DNA of 58,477 nt, from assembly GCF_003258595.1 (NCBI RefSeq), contig NZ_QHHQ01000014.1:1-58477 (forward strand), in the 5' to 3' direction. Position numbers and translations under genes: made by a program. This document shows positions 35,803 through 43,672 of the stretch, in pieces (within the stretch, counting starts at the first letter, position 1; each line of letters opens with the position of its first letter). The notes under the pieces are model-generated. The model made no database searches. It saw nothing but the letters and a program-made list of their open reading frames with translations, and was not told the origin of the DNA. Source of the DNA: Acuticoccus sediminis. GTDB taxonomy: Bacteria > Pseudomonadota > Alphaproteobacteria > Rhizobiales > Amorphaceae.

Positions 35803-35971
35803 AGATCACCAGGAAGGCGACGCCGAATGCTCCCGCAAAGAACATCAACATGACGCTGAACAGCAGAAGCGCTGCCGTACGGTTAGCGCCTCGCCGCGAC
35901 GCGGCGTGCTCCTCGGCGCTGATGCCTCCGGGCTGCGGCTCCCCTTGGGGTTCAGAATGTCCCTCGGACAC
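35789..35971 (-). CDS. Small single-pass membrane protein
   Basis: This 60-aa protein has a charged N-terminus and one hydrophobic helix (AALLLFSVMLMFFAGAFGVAFLVIYG, residues ~34-58, here given in part). I do not recognise a family. It is the first gene behind a MerR-type promoter and is fused in layout to the SCO gene downstream, so a role in oxidase assembly or metal stress is likely. Confidence 0.65.
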   Translation of the reverse strand: MSEGHSEPQGEPQPGGISAEEHAASRRGANRTAALLLFSVMLMFFAGAFGVAFLVIYGPY

Positions 35972-36063
35972 AGAAATCTCCAGTCGTCTCGACTGGCGCT
36001 AGCCGTCCCTCTCGCAAACCGCACCGATCAGCGCGAGGGACGGGGATTGCGCCCTCTGACCGA

Positions 36064-36094
36064 CTTCTAATTCCTCCAGCTGCTAGAGCTTCAA
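36064..36094 (-). promoter_or_regulatory. MerR-type promoter of the small membrane protein/SCO operon
   Basis: On the - strand: TTGAAG (36094-36089), a 19-base spacer CTCTAG-CA-GCTGGAGGAAT, then TAGAAG (36069-36064). Fourth member of the TTGAAG-N19 family on this plasmid. Confidence 0.72.
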
Positions 36095-36137
36095 CCACTA
36101 TCCCTTCGAGGACCGTCGACGTCTTTGGCTAGCATTC

Positions 36138-37193
36138 TTAACTACGCAACGACGATCGTTGCTCATCGTAGGGGCCGCGGTTCCTGCAGAAGCTCAGGAA
36201 ATGCCTGTCAGCATCTTTCACCGCGATGCCCTTGTCGGCGACCCAGGACCGCCACTCAGATTCCAAGTGATGAACGTCCCAGCCGGGCGCGGCGCCACGT
36301 GCCAGAGCATAAGTGTCAGGATCGAGACGCAATGCAGCTACCAGGAAAGACTGGACGGCATGCTCCTCCATCGCACGCTTTCGATGCACGACCACATTAC
36401 TGCCCCGGATCACAAAGGCGTAATCTGGCATGTGATCGTGCTGATCATCGTCAGCGATGATCTTACTGATTAAACGACGAAATTCTTTATCTGTAGAACC
36501 CGACCCACACTTCTCACGTAGAGTTCCAAGTCCAACCTTCCATTCCGATTGCATACCACAATGTTTTCGCGCCAATTCATATAACCTCCTCTCTAATGGC
36601 TTCCGAAGAAGGAAGTATTGTTTATTCAGTGTAAGAACATTGTTATTCTCAATAGCATCCCACACCCAATCCGACAGTGTGATTTCCACGTCGAGCATTC
36701 TCCCTTCACGTGTTTCACGGACAATTTCAGCTGATTCTATCAAGCCAAATACCTTAAAATACTCTCGATTTCCTTGGCGGAGGTTAGTTTCAATTTGAGT
36801 CCCCTGCAATCGGCGAAGTGCATCTTTCAGCAGTTCGTAACCGCGGCCTGAGGTTTGCCGATTGGTCGCTACAAGCAAATCATACGCTTTGAAACGCATC
36901 GACCGATGTACCTTCCGGTCCTCATTCAATGCCGCCATGCACTGGCTAATACAGTAGATCAGAACATCTCGATCGTGCACCGTCGCAAGACCATAACGGG
37001 ATGGCGAAATTTCAATCCAATTGCCGCCGCGTTCATAACGACGAGACCGCATATCGGGCTTGGTCGATAGCGAAAACACGGGGTGTTCCATCGAAGACAT
37101 ATCGCCCTTTGGCACCGCATCTACGATATCGCAGACGAACAGGTCCCTTTGAGGATGCCGGTCCGGGAGTAGGGGAGAGCGGTCAATCGTCAC
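36138..37193 (-). CDS. repA: RPA-type plasmid replication initiator
   Basis: This ~351-aa initiator of the RPA family is recognised by RDLFVCDIVDAVPKGD followed by MEHPVFSLS near the N-terminus and NVLTLNKQYFLLRKPLERRL in the middle. It binds the seven iterons just upstream and opens the origin. The conserved RDLFVCD part argues for a start upstream of ATG 37100; GTG 37193 is chosen, while GTG 37202 and TTG 37208 are possible. Any of these overlaps iteron 1, which would allow autorepression. The gene is AT-richer than the plasmid average. Confidence 0.85.
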   Translation of the reverse strand: MTIDRSPLLPDRHPQRDLFVCDIVDAVPKGDMSSMEHPVFSLSTKPDMRSRRYERGGNWIEISPSRYGLATVHDRDVLIYCISQCMAALNEDRKVHRSMRFKAYDLLVATNRQTSGRGYELLKDALRRLQGTQIETNLRQGNREYFKVFGLIESAEIVRETREGRMLDVEITLSDWVWDAIENNNVLTLNKQYFLLRKPLERRLYELARKHCGMQSEWKVGLGTLREKCGSGSTDKEFRRLISKIIADDDQHDHMPDYAFVIRGSNVVVHRKRAMEEHAVQSFLVAALRLDPDTYALARGAAPGWDVHHLESEWRSWVADKGIAVKDADRHFLSFCRNRGPYDEQRSSLRS

Positions 37194-37395
37194 TTCACAC
37201 ACTCGCAATCCGGAGATTCGTCATTTTACACACGCGCGCGAGCATCTTCGTCATTTCACACACCATTCGTCAACGAACTTCGTCATTCCACACACCCCAA
37301 CAAAGGGATGCAACCAAAGGGGGAGCTACTCCCAACGTCACTTCACCCACCAAGGATCGTCACTTCGCACACCGTTTTTCGTCACTTCACACACC
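37188..37395 (+). repeat. Seven 16-bp iterons, replication origin
   Basis: Consensus CGTCAYTTCACACACC. Copies start at 37188, 37219, 37249, 37281, 37336, 37358 and 37380; the first four are spaced 30-32 bases, the last three 22 apart (two helical turns). All point the same way. Copies differ at one to three positions. Such arrays bind the initiator and set copy number. Confidence 0.9.
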
Positions 37396-37790
37396 AGGTC
37401 TCACGTAGAATGCCTGAAAACCTCAGTTATGTCAGGAATTTACCGCTAAAACTCAAATCCGTAACTCTATCTCTAACTGATTCTAACTCTCCACGGTCTC
37501 GATTGTTGCTCACGGCAGAGCCGTCATAAACCGTGGGTGGCGTAGGCTACCACACGATAGCCGTTGGGGTTCAGTGCATGCCCTAGGCGGAAAGAATGCA
37601 CCATCTAACGTGCGATTACGGTCATTCGTTCGGATCAAAAACCCTGTCTTTCTCAAGAGAGAAAAATAAAAGATCACCTTCGCGATGTCATCTCGCCAAG
37701 TTGGTAAGATATACTGATCACGCGATCAGCTTAATACAGTAAGGTTTATGTAAGAACGCGCCTTCGAAGTTCCATAATATAACTTATGCG
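37396..37790. other. Origin-side non-coding stretch with a GATC palindrome
   Basis: No gene is supported here. There are short imperfect repeats of CTAACT near 37460-37490 and A-rich sequence at 37655-37675. A palindrome CTGATC-ACGC-GATCAG lies at 37714-37729. It is probably the rest of the replication origin (unwinding and control region) and the promoter-distal side of the WGR gene. Confidence 0.45.
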
Positions 37791-38051
37791 TCAGTCGCTT
37801 GCAGCGCGATAGCCTCGCGTTGTCTTTTGCCGCGAGAGTTCGATGAGTGCATCGACCGCAGATCCTGCAGACGGGTATAAATCCCGACGCAAACGACAAC
37901 TCACGCCTATCCGGCCCCACTCTCGCACGAGCGCCCATTCTCCGAACAATGTGCGCTGCACGGAGAGAGCGTAGAAGCGGTGCTTGTTGCTGCTCCGATC
38001 GATGCACCGTAGGTGCAAGTCAATCGGGAAAAGATCGAGCTGGACTGTCAC
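37791..38051 (-). CDS. WGR-domain protein
   Basis: This 86-aa protein is one WGR domain with WALVREWGRIG and the KHRFYALSVQRTLFG strand before it. WGR domains bind nucleic acid (known from PARP and MolR); small single-domain versions are common on alphaproteobacterial plasmids, function unknown. It lies beside the origin. Confidence 0.85.
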   Translation of the reverse strand: MTVQLDLFPIDLHLRCIDRSSNKHRFYALSVQRTLFGEWALVREWGRIGVSCRLRRDLYPSAGSAVDALIELSRQKTTRGYRAASD

Positions 38052-38189
38052 AGGAACTCCTTACGAGTGAACGTCGACCGCGCAGCTGGATGGCAATGAT
38101 AGAGCGTAAGTCTCAAGACGTTGAGGCACATAGACGCATCGTCCACGGCGAAGATTACCTGGGTCTATTTGCGGCCAGAACGCCAGAAT

Positions 38190-38750
38190 TCAGCCATCGC
38201 TCGCGGCGCGGACATAGGCGTACAGGGTAGGCTTGGAGATGCCCATCATCGCGCAGATCCTCGCGACGGTGAGTTTCTTTTCACGATAAAGCTGAACCGC
38301 AAGGGCCTGCTTGTCAGCGTCGAGCGCACTCGGACGGCCGCCAAGTCGCCCGCGGGCTCTCGCGGCAGCGAGGCCCGCTTGTGTGCGTTCACGAATGAGA
38401 TTGCGCTCGAATTCAGCGAGAGCGCCGAAAAGGTGGAAAGTGAGTTTCCCAGTCGAGGTCGCGGTGTTAATCGTCTCGGAGAGGCTCTCCAGGGCTACTC
38501 CATGCTCTTCGAGGTAGAGCGCCCAGGCTATAAGATCCTGCAGCGAGCGACCGAGACGATCGAGCCGCCAGATGACCAGGGTATCCCCGGTGCGCAGGAG
38601 CTCTTTGACCTTTTCTAGCCCCGGCCGTGCAGACACGGTCCCGCTCGCTTTGTCCGCGAGAACCTTCTCGCAGCCAGCCTTTTGAAGCGCGTCGCGTTGC
38701 AGGTCGAGATTCTGCTCAATCGTAGAGACCCTAGCGTAGCCGATCTTCAT
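38190..38750 (-). CDS. Serine recombinase (resolvase/invertase family)
   Basis: This 186-aa protein has the catalytic Ser in YARVSTIEQN (Ser9 from MKIGYARVS) and the core motifs DRLGRS and EFERNLIRERT. The C-terminal helix-turn-helix is RICAMMGISKPTLYAYV. Full length for a Tn3-type resolvase. Start ATG 38750 follows AGGAACGACCC. It could resolve plasmid multimers or be left from a transposon. Confidence 0.92.
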   Translation of the reverse strand: MKIGYARVSTIEQNLDLQRDALQKAGCEKVLADKASGTVSARPGLEKVKELLRTGDTLVIWRLDRLGRSLQDLIAWALYLEEHGVALESLSETINTATSTGKLTFHLFGALAEFERNLIRERTQAGLAAARARGRLGGRPSALDADKQALAVQLYREKKLTVARICAMMGISKPTLYAYVRAASDG

Positions 38751-38991
38751 GGGTCGTTCCTGCTGGAGAGTTAGACAACCCGTCAATGCCAGAGAATGAT
38801 TAACATTGATTTCTTGACTGAGTTATTTGCCGCGTCAGCCGTGGAAAGGAGTTCAATCTCCAGCCGATTTGCACTGGGCAAGAAACCGTCCGTTTCTTTG
38901 ACTAGGGTCGGGCGTCCGACGCGTGCCTACATTTTTTGAGGTCTGGTCGCCGAGCTGGGTGCGGCGTTTCTCTGCGCCGACTCTGAGCTTG

Positions 38992-39105
38992 ACGCCCGAG
39001 CCGCGCAACGCATACGCCGCCTATGTCGCCAGCTGGCTCAAGGCCTTGAAGGACGACAAGCGCTTCCTGTTCCAGGCCGCCAGTTACGCGCAGCGAGCCG
39101 TGGGT
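38992..39105 (+). pseudogene. Fragment of an ArdC-type antirestriction gene
   Basis: An open stretch encodes YVASWLKALKDDKRFLFQAA, matching the C-terminal part of the intact ArdC-like protein at 51769-52677 (YVEGWLKALKEDKRAIFRAA). The rest of the gene, including the zinc-binding HExxH, is missing. It lies between the recombinase and a truncated IS630, so it is a remnant of a larger transfer gene block. Confidence 0.75.
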
Positions 39106-39138
39106 TTACTCCACGGCTTTCAGCCGCTGATCGAACGA

Positions 39139-39173
39139 GGACGACGAGGCCGCCTGAAGCGGCCTCGTCGTCC
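39139..39173. terminator. 15-bp perfect hairpin
   Basis: GGACGACGAGGCCGC, loop CTGAA, then its exact complement. On the + strand it is followed by CTAAAAG, without a T-run, so it may be a Rho-independent terminator of weak form or a structural element. It lies directly after the ArdC fragment. Confidence 0.5.
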
Positions 39174-39272
39174 CTAAAAGCTTTCGCCGCTTGATCGGCG
39201 GCATCAGCCGGGTCGTCGATGTAATACTGCTTCTGTCTCTTTTGGCTGCCGAGCGTCCCCAATGTCCAACAA

Positions 39273-39855
39273 TCACGCTGACCGATCGTGCCCTGCGACG
39301 AGTGTCGTCGTCTTCCAGTGGCCGAACGGAAGCGGCATGCGCAGGCGCTCACCGACGGCGCATCGGCCGTGGGTGCGAGCCATCTTCGTGTTCGCCCATG
39401 TCTCGTCGATGAAAATCAGCCGCTCGGGCTCGAGCTCGTCCTGGCCGTCGAACCAGACACGCCGGCGGGCGAGGATGTCCGCACGGTCCTGCTCGGCCGC
39501 ATGGCCGGTCTTTTTTGCGCGTGATGCCGTGGCGCCTGAAGAAGCGCGACAGCGCCGAGATGGAGACCGTGCCGCCGGTCTCGCCGAGCCTTGCCTTCAG
39601 CTCCACCAAGGTGATGTCGCCCGCGACGTCCAGGATCGCGAGGATGCGGTTCGCGTGGGCTTCGGTGACGTGCGACCAGCGGTCGCCTCCTTGCCGCTTC
39701 GCGCGGCACGAGCCGGTGCGGAGCCACGCCTCGTACCATCGGATCGCGGTGGACGGGGCGACATCGAACCGGGCCGCGGCCTGCCGGCGGGACATGCCGC
39801 CGTCGATGGCGCAAACGACGCGCAGACGAAGATCGTCAGAGAGCAGCTTGGGCAT
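39273..39855 (-). mobile_element. Truncated IS630-family transposase with frameshift site
   Basis: The - strand encodes an IS630 transposase in two frames: first MPKLLSDDLRLRVVCAIDGG with helix-turn-helices to FFRRHGITRKK, then in the other frame KTGHAAEQDRADILARRR to LIFIDETWANTKM and FGHWKTTTLVAG. The switch is at an A6 run (39511-39516), the usual programmed frameshift site of this family. Translation stops at 39273, before the last DDE residues, so the element is truncated and inactive. Its outer end lies near 39951, where GAGCGGTTCGCG follows a TA. Confidence 0.82.
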
Positions 39856-40023
39856 CACGGCTGGCCCTCCATCGCCAGCCATGATGGTGAATCAGACTTC
39901 CGCCGATTCGGGAATCCCGCACCGATCTACACCGAGCGCGAACCGCTCTAGATTCGGTGAGGACAGTGCGGCAATTCGGCCGGGCGCGGCTCGGCCGGGT
40001 GCAAAAGAGTGATCGTTCCATTA

Positions 40024-40043
40024 ATTTCAGAAAAATCTGAAAT
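40024..40043. promoter_or_regulatory. Palindrome upstream of the bd oxidase operon
   Basis: ATTTCAGA-AAAA-TCTGAAAT, a perfect 8-bp inverted repeat, 40 bases before the cydA ATG. It does not match an FNR box. It is the only candidate operator in the 131-base gap. The regulator is unknown. Confidence 0.5.
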
Positions 40044-40082
40044 CCATGGACTGTCCTGTCTACGCAAATCCGGTGAGGCCCC

Positions 40083-41504
40083 ATGTTCGAGAATGTCGAC
40101 GCGGTGATGCTGGCGCGGATCCAGTTCGGATTCACGATCGCCTTCCACTTCGTCTTCCCCGCCTTCACGATCGGGCTGTCGAGCTTTCTGGCGGTGCTCA
40201 ACGGCATGTGGCTCTGGACGCGCGACGACGCCTATCTCCAGCTCTGGAAGTTCTGGGTGAAGATCTTCGCCGTCGCTTTCGCGATGGGCGTCGTGTCGGG
40301 CATCACGATGAGCTACCAGTTCGGCACGAACTGGGCCGTCTTCTCCGACAAGACCGGCCCGGTGCTCGGCCCGCTGATGGCCTACGAGGTGCTGACCGCG
40401 TTCTTCCTGGAGGCCGGCTTTCTCGGCATCATGCTCTTCGGCCGCGAGCGGGTCGGCGACACGCTCCACATGATCGCCTGCCTGATGGTCGCGGTCGGCA
40501 CCGCGATCTCCGCCTCCTGGATCCTCAGCGTGAACTCCTGGATGCACACGCCCGCCGGCTACTCCATCGCCGAGAACGGGCAGTTCGTGCCGGAGGACTG
40601 GTGGGCGATCATCTTCAACCCGTCCTTCCTGCCACGCTTCGCCCACACGCTGACGGCCGCCTACCTCACGACCGCCTTCATCGTCGGCGGTGTCGGCGCG
40701 TACCACCTCCTCAAGGGGCGCGCCGGCAACAAGAGCGTCGCGACCATGTTCTCGATGGCGATGTGGATGGCCGCCCTCGTGGCGCCGGTGCAGATTTTCC
40801 TCGGTGACGCGCACGGTCTCAACACGCTGGAGCACCAGCCGATGAAGATCGCCGCGATGGAGGGGCACTATCCCGACTATCCGGACGGCGCGCCGCTCTT
40901 CCTGTTCGGCATCCCGAACGAGGAGGAGGGACGGATGGACTATGCCGTGTCCATCCCCAAGCTCTCCTCGCTGATCCTGAAGCACGATCTCGACGCTCCG
41001 CTCGACGGGCTCAACTCCGTCCCGCGGGAAGACAGGCCACCGGTCGCGATCCCCTTCTTCGCCTTCCGCGTGATGGTCGCCATGGGCTTCCTCATGCTCG
41101 GCATCGGCGCGTGGAGCCTGTGGAGCCGGTATCGCGGCACGCTCTACACGAACCGCTGGCTTCATCGCGCCGCCGTGGTGATGGCGCCCTCCGGCCTCAT
41201 CGCCGTCCTCGCCGGCTGGATGACCACCGAGGTCGGCCGCCAGCCCTACACGGTCTACAACGTGCTGCGGACGGTCGACAGCGTGTCGCCGGTGGCTGCG
41301 CCAGCCGTCGGCGCGTCGCTGCTCGCCTACATCGTCATCTACTTCATCGTGTTCGGGGCGGGCGTCTTCTACATCCTGCGCCTGATGGGCAAGACGCCGA
41401 CACCGCGCGACAAGGGCGTGTCGAAAGAAGACGGGCCGATCCGCACCGCAGGTATTACCCCGGCCGCGCAGGTCGCGGGCCCCGGCAACCTTCCGGTGGA
41501 GTGA
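40083..41504 (+). CDS. cydA: bd-type (cyanide-insensitive type) quinol oxidase subunit I
   Basis: This 473-aa integral membrane oxidase subunit carries the hemes. It has the early ligand region AFHFVFPAFTIG (His near 21) and the GFLGIMLFGRERVG helix. The short Q loop is of the CIO type, and GWMTTEVGRQPYTVYNVLRT follows. It reduces O2 to water with quinol and does not pump protons. bd oxidases resist metal and cyanide stress better than heme-copper oxidases, which fits the metal island. Confidence 0.94.
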   Translation: MFENVDAVMLARIQFGFTIAFHFVFPAFTIGLSSFLAVLNGMWLWTRDDAYLQLWKFWVKIFAVAFAMGVVSGITMSYQFGTNWAVFSDKTGPVLGPLMAYEVLTAFFLEAGFLGIMLFGRERVGDTLHMIACLMVAVGTAISASWILSVNSWMHTPAGYSIAENGQFVPEDWWAIIFNPSFLPRFAHTLTAAYLTTAFIVGGVGAYHLLKGRAGNKSVATMFSMAMWMAALVAPVQIFLGDAHGLNTLEHQPMKIAAMEGHYPDYPDGAPLFLFGIPNEEEGRMDYAVSIPKLSSLILKHDLDAPLDGLNSVPREDRPPVAIPFFAFRVMVAMGFLMLGIGAWSLWSRYRGTLYTNRWLHRAAVVMAPSGLIAVLAGWMTTEVGRQPYTVYNVLRTVDSVSPVAAPAVGASLLAYIVIYFIVFGAGVFYILRLMGKTPTPRDKGVSKEDGPIRTAGITPAAQVAGPGNLPVE

Positions 41505-41509
41505 GACCC

Positions 41510-42532
41510 ATGGGACTCGAGATCAGCCTCAACCTCACCGTGGCCTGGGCGTTCCTCCTCGCCACCGCGATCTTCATCTACGTCCTGCTCGACGGGTTCG
41601 ACCTCGGCCTCGGCATCCTCTACCCGTTCTTTCCGCAGAAGCGGGACCGCGACCTTCTGATGAACTCGGTCGCCCCGGTGTGGGACGGCAACGAGACGTG
41701 GCTCGTGCTGGGCGGAGGCGGCCTCTTCGCCGCCTTCCCCCTCGCCTACTCGATCCTGATGCCCGCGCTTTACGCGCCGGTGATCGCGATGCTGCTCGCG
41801 CTCGTGTTCCGGGGCGTCGCGTTCGAGTTCCGCTGGCGCACGGTGAGGTGGCGGGCCGCGTGGGACTGGGCCTTCATCGGAGGATCGACGATGGCCGCGC
41901 TGTGCCAGGGGATCATCCTGGGGGCGATCCTGCAGGGCGTCGCCGTGGACGGGCGCAGCTACGGGGGCGGATGGCTCGACTGGCTCTCGCCGTTCTCCGC
42001 CGTCACCGGCGTCGCGGTCGTGTGCGGCTACGCCCTCCTCGGCGCGACCTGGCTCAACATGAAGCTGATGGGCGAGCCGCAGGAGAAGGCGCGCTCCCTC
42101 GCCTGGGGCTTCGCGCTGGCGACGGTCGCCTTCATCGTCATCGTCAGCCTGTTCACGCCCTATCTGGAGGCCGGATACTACGACCGCTGGTTCCGGTGGC
42201 CCAACGTGATTTACGCCGCGCCGGTGCCGATCGTGGTCGGCCTGCTGACGCTGTTCCTGTTCCGCGCTCTCCACGTCCACCAGCATGACAAGTGGCCGTT
42301 CCTGCTGGCGCTCGCCCTCTTCCTGGTGACGTTCATCGGCCTCGGCATCTCGATCTGGCCCTACGTGATCCCGACCGAGGTGACGATCTACGACGCGGCC
42401 TCGCCATACAAATCGCAGCTCTTCATGTTCGTCGGCGCGGTGGTGCTGATCCCGATTATCCTCGCCTACACGGCCTATTCCTACTGGGTCTTCCGCGGCA
42501 AGCTGGACCCGGACAAGGGCGGCTACCACTGA
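41510..42532 (+). CDS. cydB: bd-type quinol oxidase subunit II
   Basis: This 340-aa partner of CydA starts at ATG 41510, 5 bases after the cydA stop. It has about eight helices with the family signature YVLLDGFDLGLGILYPF near residue 24 and APVWDGNETWLVLGGGG near 60. The long frame that starts at 41111 is a shadow over cydA. It ends in a TGATG overlap with the next small gene. Confidence 0.94.
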   Translation: MGLEISLNLTVAWAFLLATAIFIYVLLDGFDLGLGILYPFFPQKRDRDLLMNSVAPVWDGNETWLVLGGGGLFAAFPLAYSILMPALYAPVIAMLLALVFRGVAFEFRWRTVRWRAAWDWAFIGGSTMAALCQGIILGAILQGVAVDGRSYGGGWLDWLSPFSAVTGVAVVCGYALLGATWLNMKLMGEPQEKARSLAWGFALATVAFIVIVSLFTPYLEAGYYDRWFRWPNVIYAAPVPIVVGLLTLFLFRALHVHQHDKWPFLLALALFLVTFIGLGISIWPYVIPTEVTIYDAASPYKSQLFMFVGAVVLIPIILAYTAYSYWVFRGKLDPDKGGYH

Positions 42533-42627
42533 TGGCGCGCAAGCTGGCTTGGTTCGTGGCACTGTGGCTTGCGGGGGTGGCCGCCGTCAGCCTCCTCGCC
42601 TACGCCATCCGGGCGATGGTGATGTGA
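42532..42627 (+). CDS. cydX: CydX-like DUF2474 small membrane protein
   Basis: This 31-aa gene is absent from length-limited ORF lists. It begins at ATG 42532, sharing one base with the cydB stop, and encodes MARKLAWFVALWLAGVAA followed by one hydrophobic stretch and a short tail. Single-helix proteins of this type (CydX, YbgT, DUF2474) stabilise bd oxidase hemes. Confidence 0.85.
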   Translation: MARKLAWFVALWLAGVAAVSLLAYAIRAMVM

Positions 42628-42690
42628 GCGGCGCCCAGAGCATTCTGCGCTCGTTCGAGTGCAGACAAGATGCCCTCACTCTTTAAAGGC

Positions 42691-42738
42691 GAGCACGTTT
42701 TTCTGGCTCAAGTGAATCCATCTGAGCGAGACGTGCTC
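42691..42738. repeat. REP-like intergenic palindrome
   Basis: GAGCACGT (42691-42698) and ACGTGCTC (42731-42738) form an imperfect stem around CTGGCTCAAGTGAATCC. It resembles the short intergenic palindromes scattered in Rhizobiales chromosomes. Only one copy was noticed here. It marks the edge between the bd oxidase operon and the cluster that follows. Confidence 0.5.
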
Positions 42739-42819
42739 TAGCGTGCAGACCCCGTAGAAGGGGTTTGGTGCAAAGCCTTGATCATGTTCGACGACGTATG
42801 AGAACAGCCGCACGGGGTC

Positions 42820-43232
42820 TCAGCATTTGTTGCGCGGCGTGGGCTGGTCGGCTCGCCGTGTCCCGTCGGGGCGTTCCCATACAGCCGCCGCCGACTCTTG
42901 AAGCACCCGATCGAGCTCGCCCGAGCCCACTGCCACGACAGCTGATCCAAAATCATCAAGAGCCGCTGGAAGCTCTTCAGCTTCGTCATGGAGCCAAATG
43001 CCGATTACCCGCAGGCTGGCCCCCGCAAAGGCGCGTACTCGCTCTGCCAAAGTTCGCTGTCAGCCTCGACTGCCGGCAGGCAGACCACGCCGATCGTGTC
43101 GCTGCCGGACAGCGCCGAGAGGTCCGCCGGCATACCGAACACGACATCAAATCCGCGCGCTTCGAGTATGTCTCGGATCCGCACCCGGTCTTCGCCGCTC
43201 AGCGTTTCATTCAGAACATGGGCCTGCGTCAT
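42820..43232 (-). pseudogene. Conserved hypothetical gene, broken by a one-base frameshift
   Basis: Two overlapping frames join into one plausible ~137-aa protein. The first runs from ATG 43232 (MTQAHVLNETLSGEDRVRIR) to SELWQ; the second continues with ERVRAFAGASLRVIGIWLHD to the end at 42820. The switch is near 43043, where CAGAGC would read in frame if one G were present (CAGGAGC). The strand/helix pattern, with TIGVVCLP then RVIGIWLHDEAEELPAAL, recalls TIR-like or SLOG-like nucleotide-binding folds, but this is a guess. Sequencing error is possible. Confidence 0.6.
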
Positions 43233-43442
43233 CCCTCTATCTCCCGCAGCTGCTACTTAAGTCGGTATGGCTCGACCGATCGCAGGTAGTGAATGGTGAG
43301 CTAGGCATGGTTCACCTTTTGTTCAAGGGGCGGTCGCACAGCGCGGGCAAATTCGCTTCACCGCAGCCGCTCAGGTTGAATGTGCGGAGAAAGCGGTGAG
43401 TCAGAATGGATTCAGATTGGTAGCGCGTTGGTGCTGTCCAAT

Positions 43443-43468
43443 CTTCATGAAATAGTAAAGTCATGAAG
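43443..43468. promoter_or_regulatory. Inverted repeat overlapping the RHH gene start
   Basis: CTTCATGA (43443-43450) and TCATGAAG (43461-43468) form a perfect 8-bp inverted repeat that overlaps the ATG at 43463. A small RHH protein encoded at this point would be expected to repress its own operon from such a site. Confidence 0.6.
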
Positions 43469-43672
43469 ACTAAGACAGCACCGATGTTGACCGACATCTA
43501 CGACAAAGAGCCGACGCTGCAGCTCTTTCTGCCGGTGGCGACCAAACGCGAGATCACGCTGCGGGCGGCTGAATCCGGCGAGACGATTCGCGTGATCGTC
43601 CTACGCGCGCTTGATGCCTATGGCATTCATGTGCCGAAGGAAGCGCTGGTCGATCGGCGGAAATCACCATGA
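43463..43672 (+). CDS. Small ribbon-helix-helix-like DNA-binding protein
   Basis: This 69-aa protein has the RHH layout: a strand FLPVATKREITLR, then helices with SGETIRVIVLRALDAYGI. It is probably the autoregulator of the MazG-UDG operon: an inverted repeat covers its start and its stop overlaps the next start (ATGA 43669-43672). No partner toxin is evident. Confidence 0.7.
   Translation: MKTKTAPMLTDIYDKEPTLQLFLPVATKREITLRAAESGETIRVIVLRALDAYGIHVPKEALVDRRKSP

Noticed and set aside
37188-37395. CRISPR array
   Set aside because: Repeats are 16 bp, spacing is irregular (22-55) and spacers are short and not unique; they are iterons beside a rep gene.
39948-41165. Long - strand open frame opposite cydA
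   Set aside because: Composition is Arg/His/Glu-rich shadow of a GC-rich gene; cydA on the + strand is certain. The same holds for 41369-42562, 34185-35180, 4607-5674 and 57301-57993.
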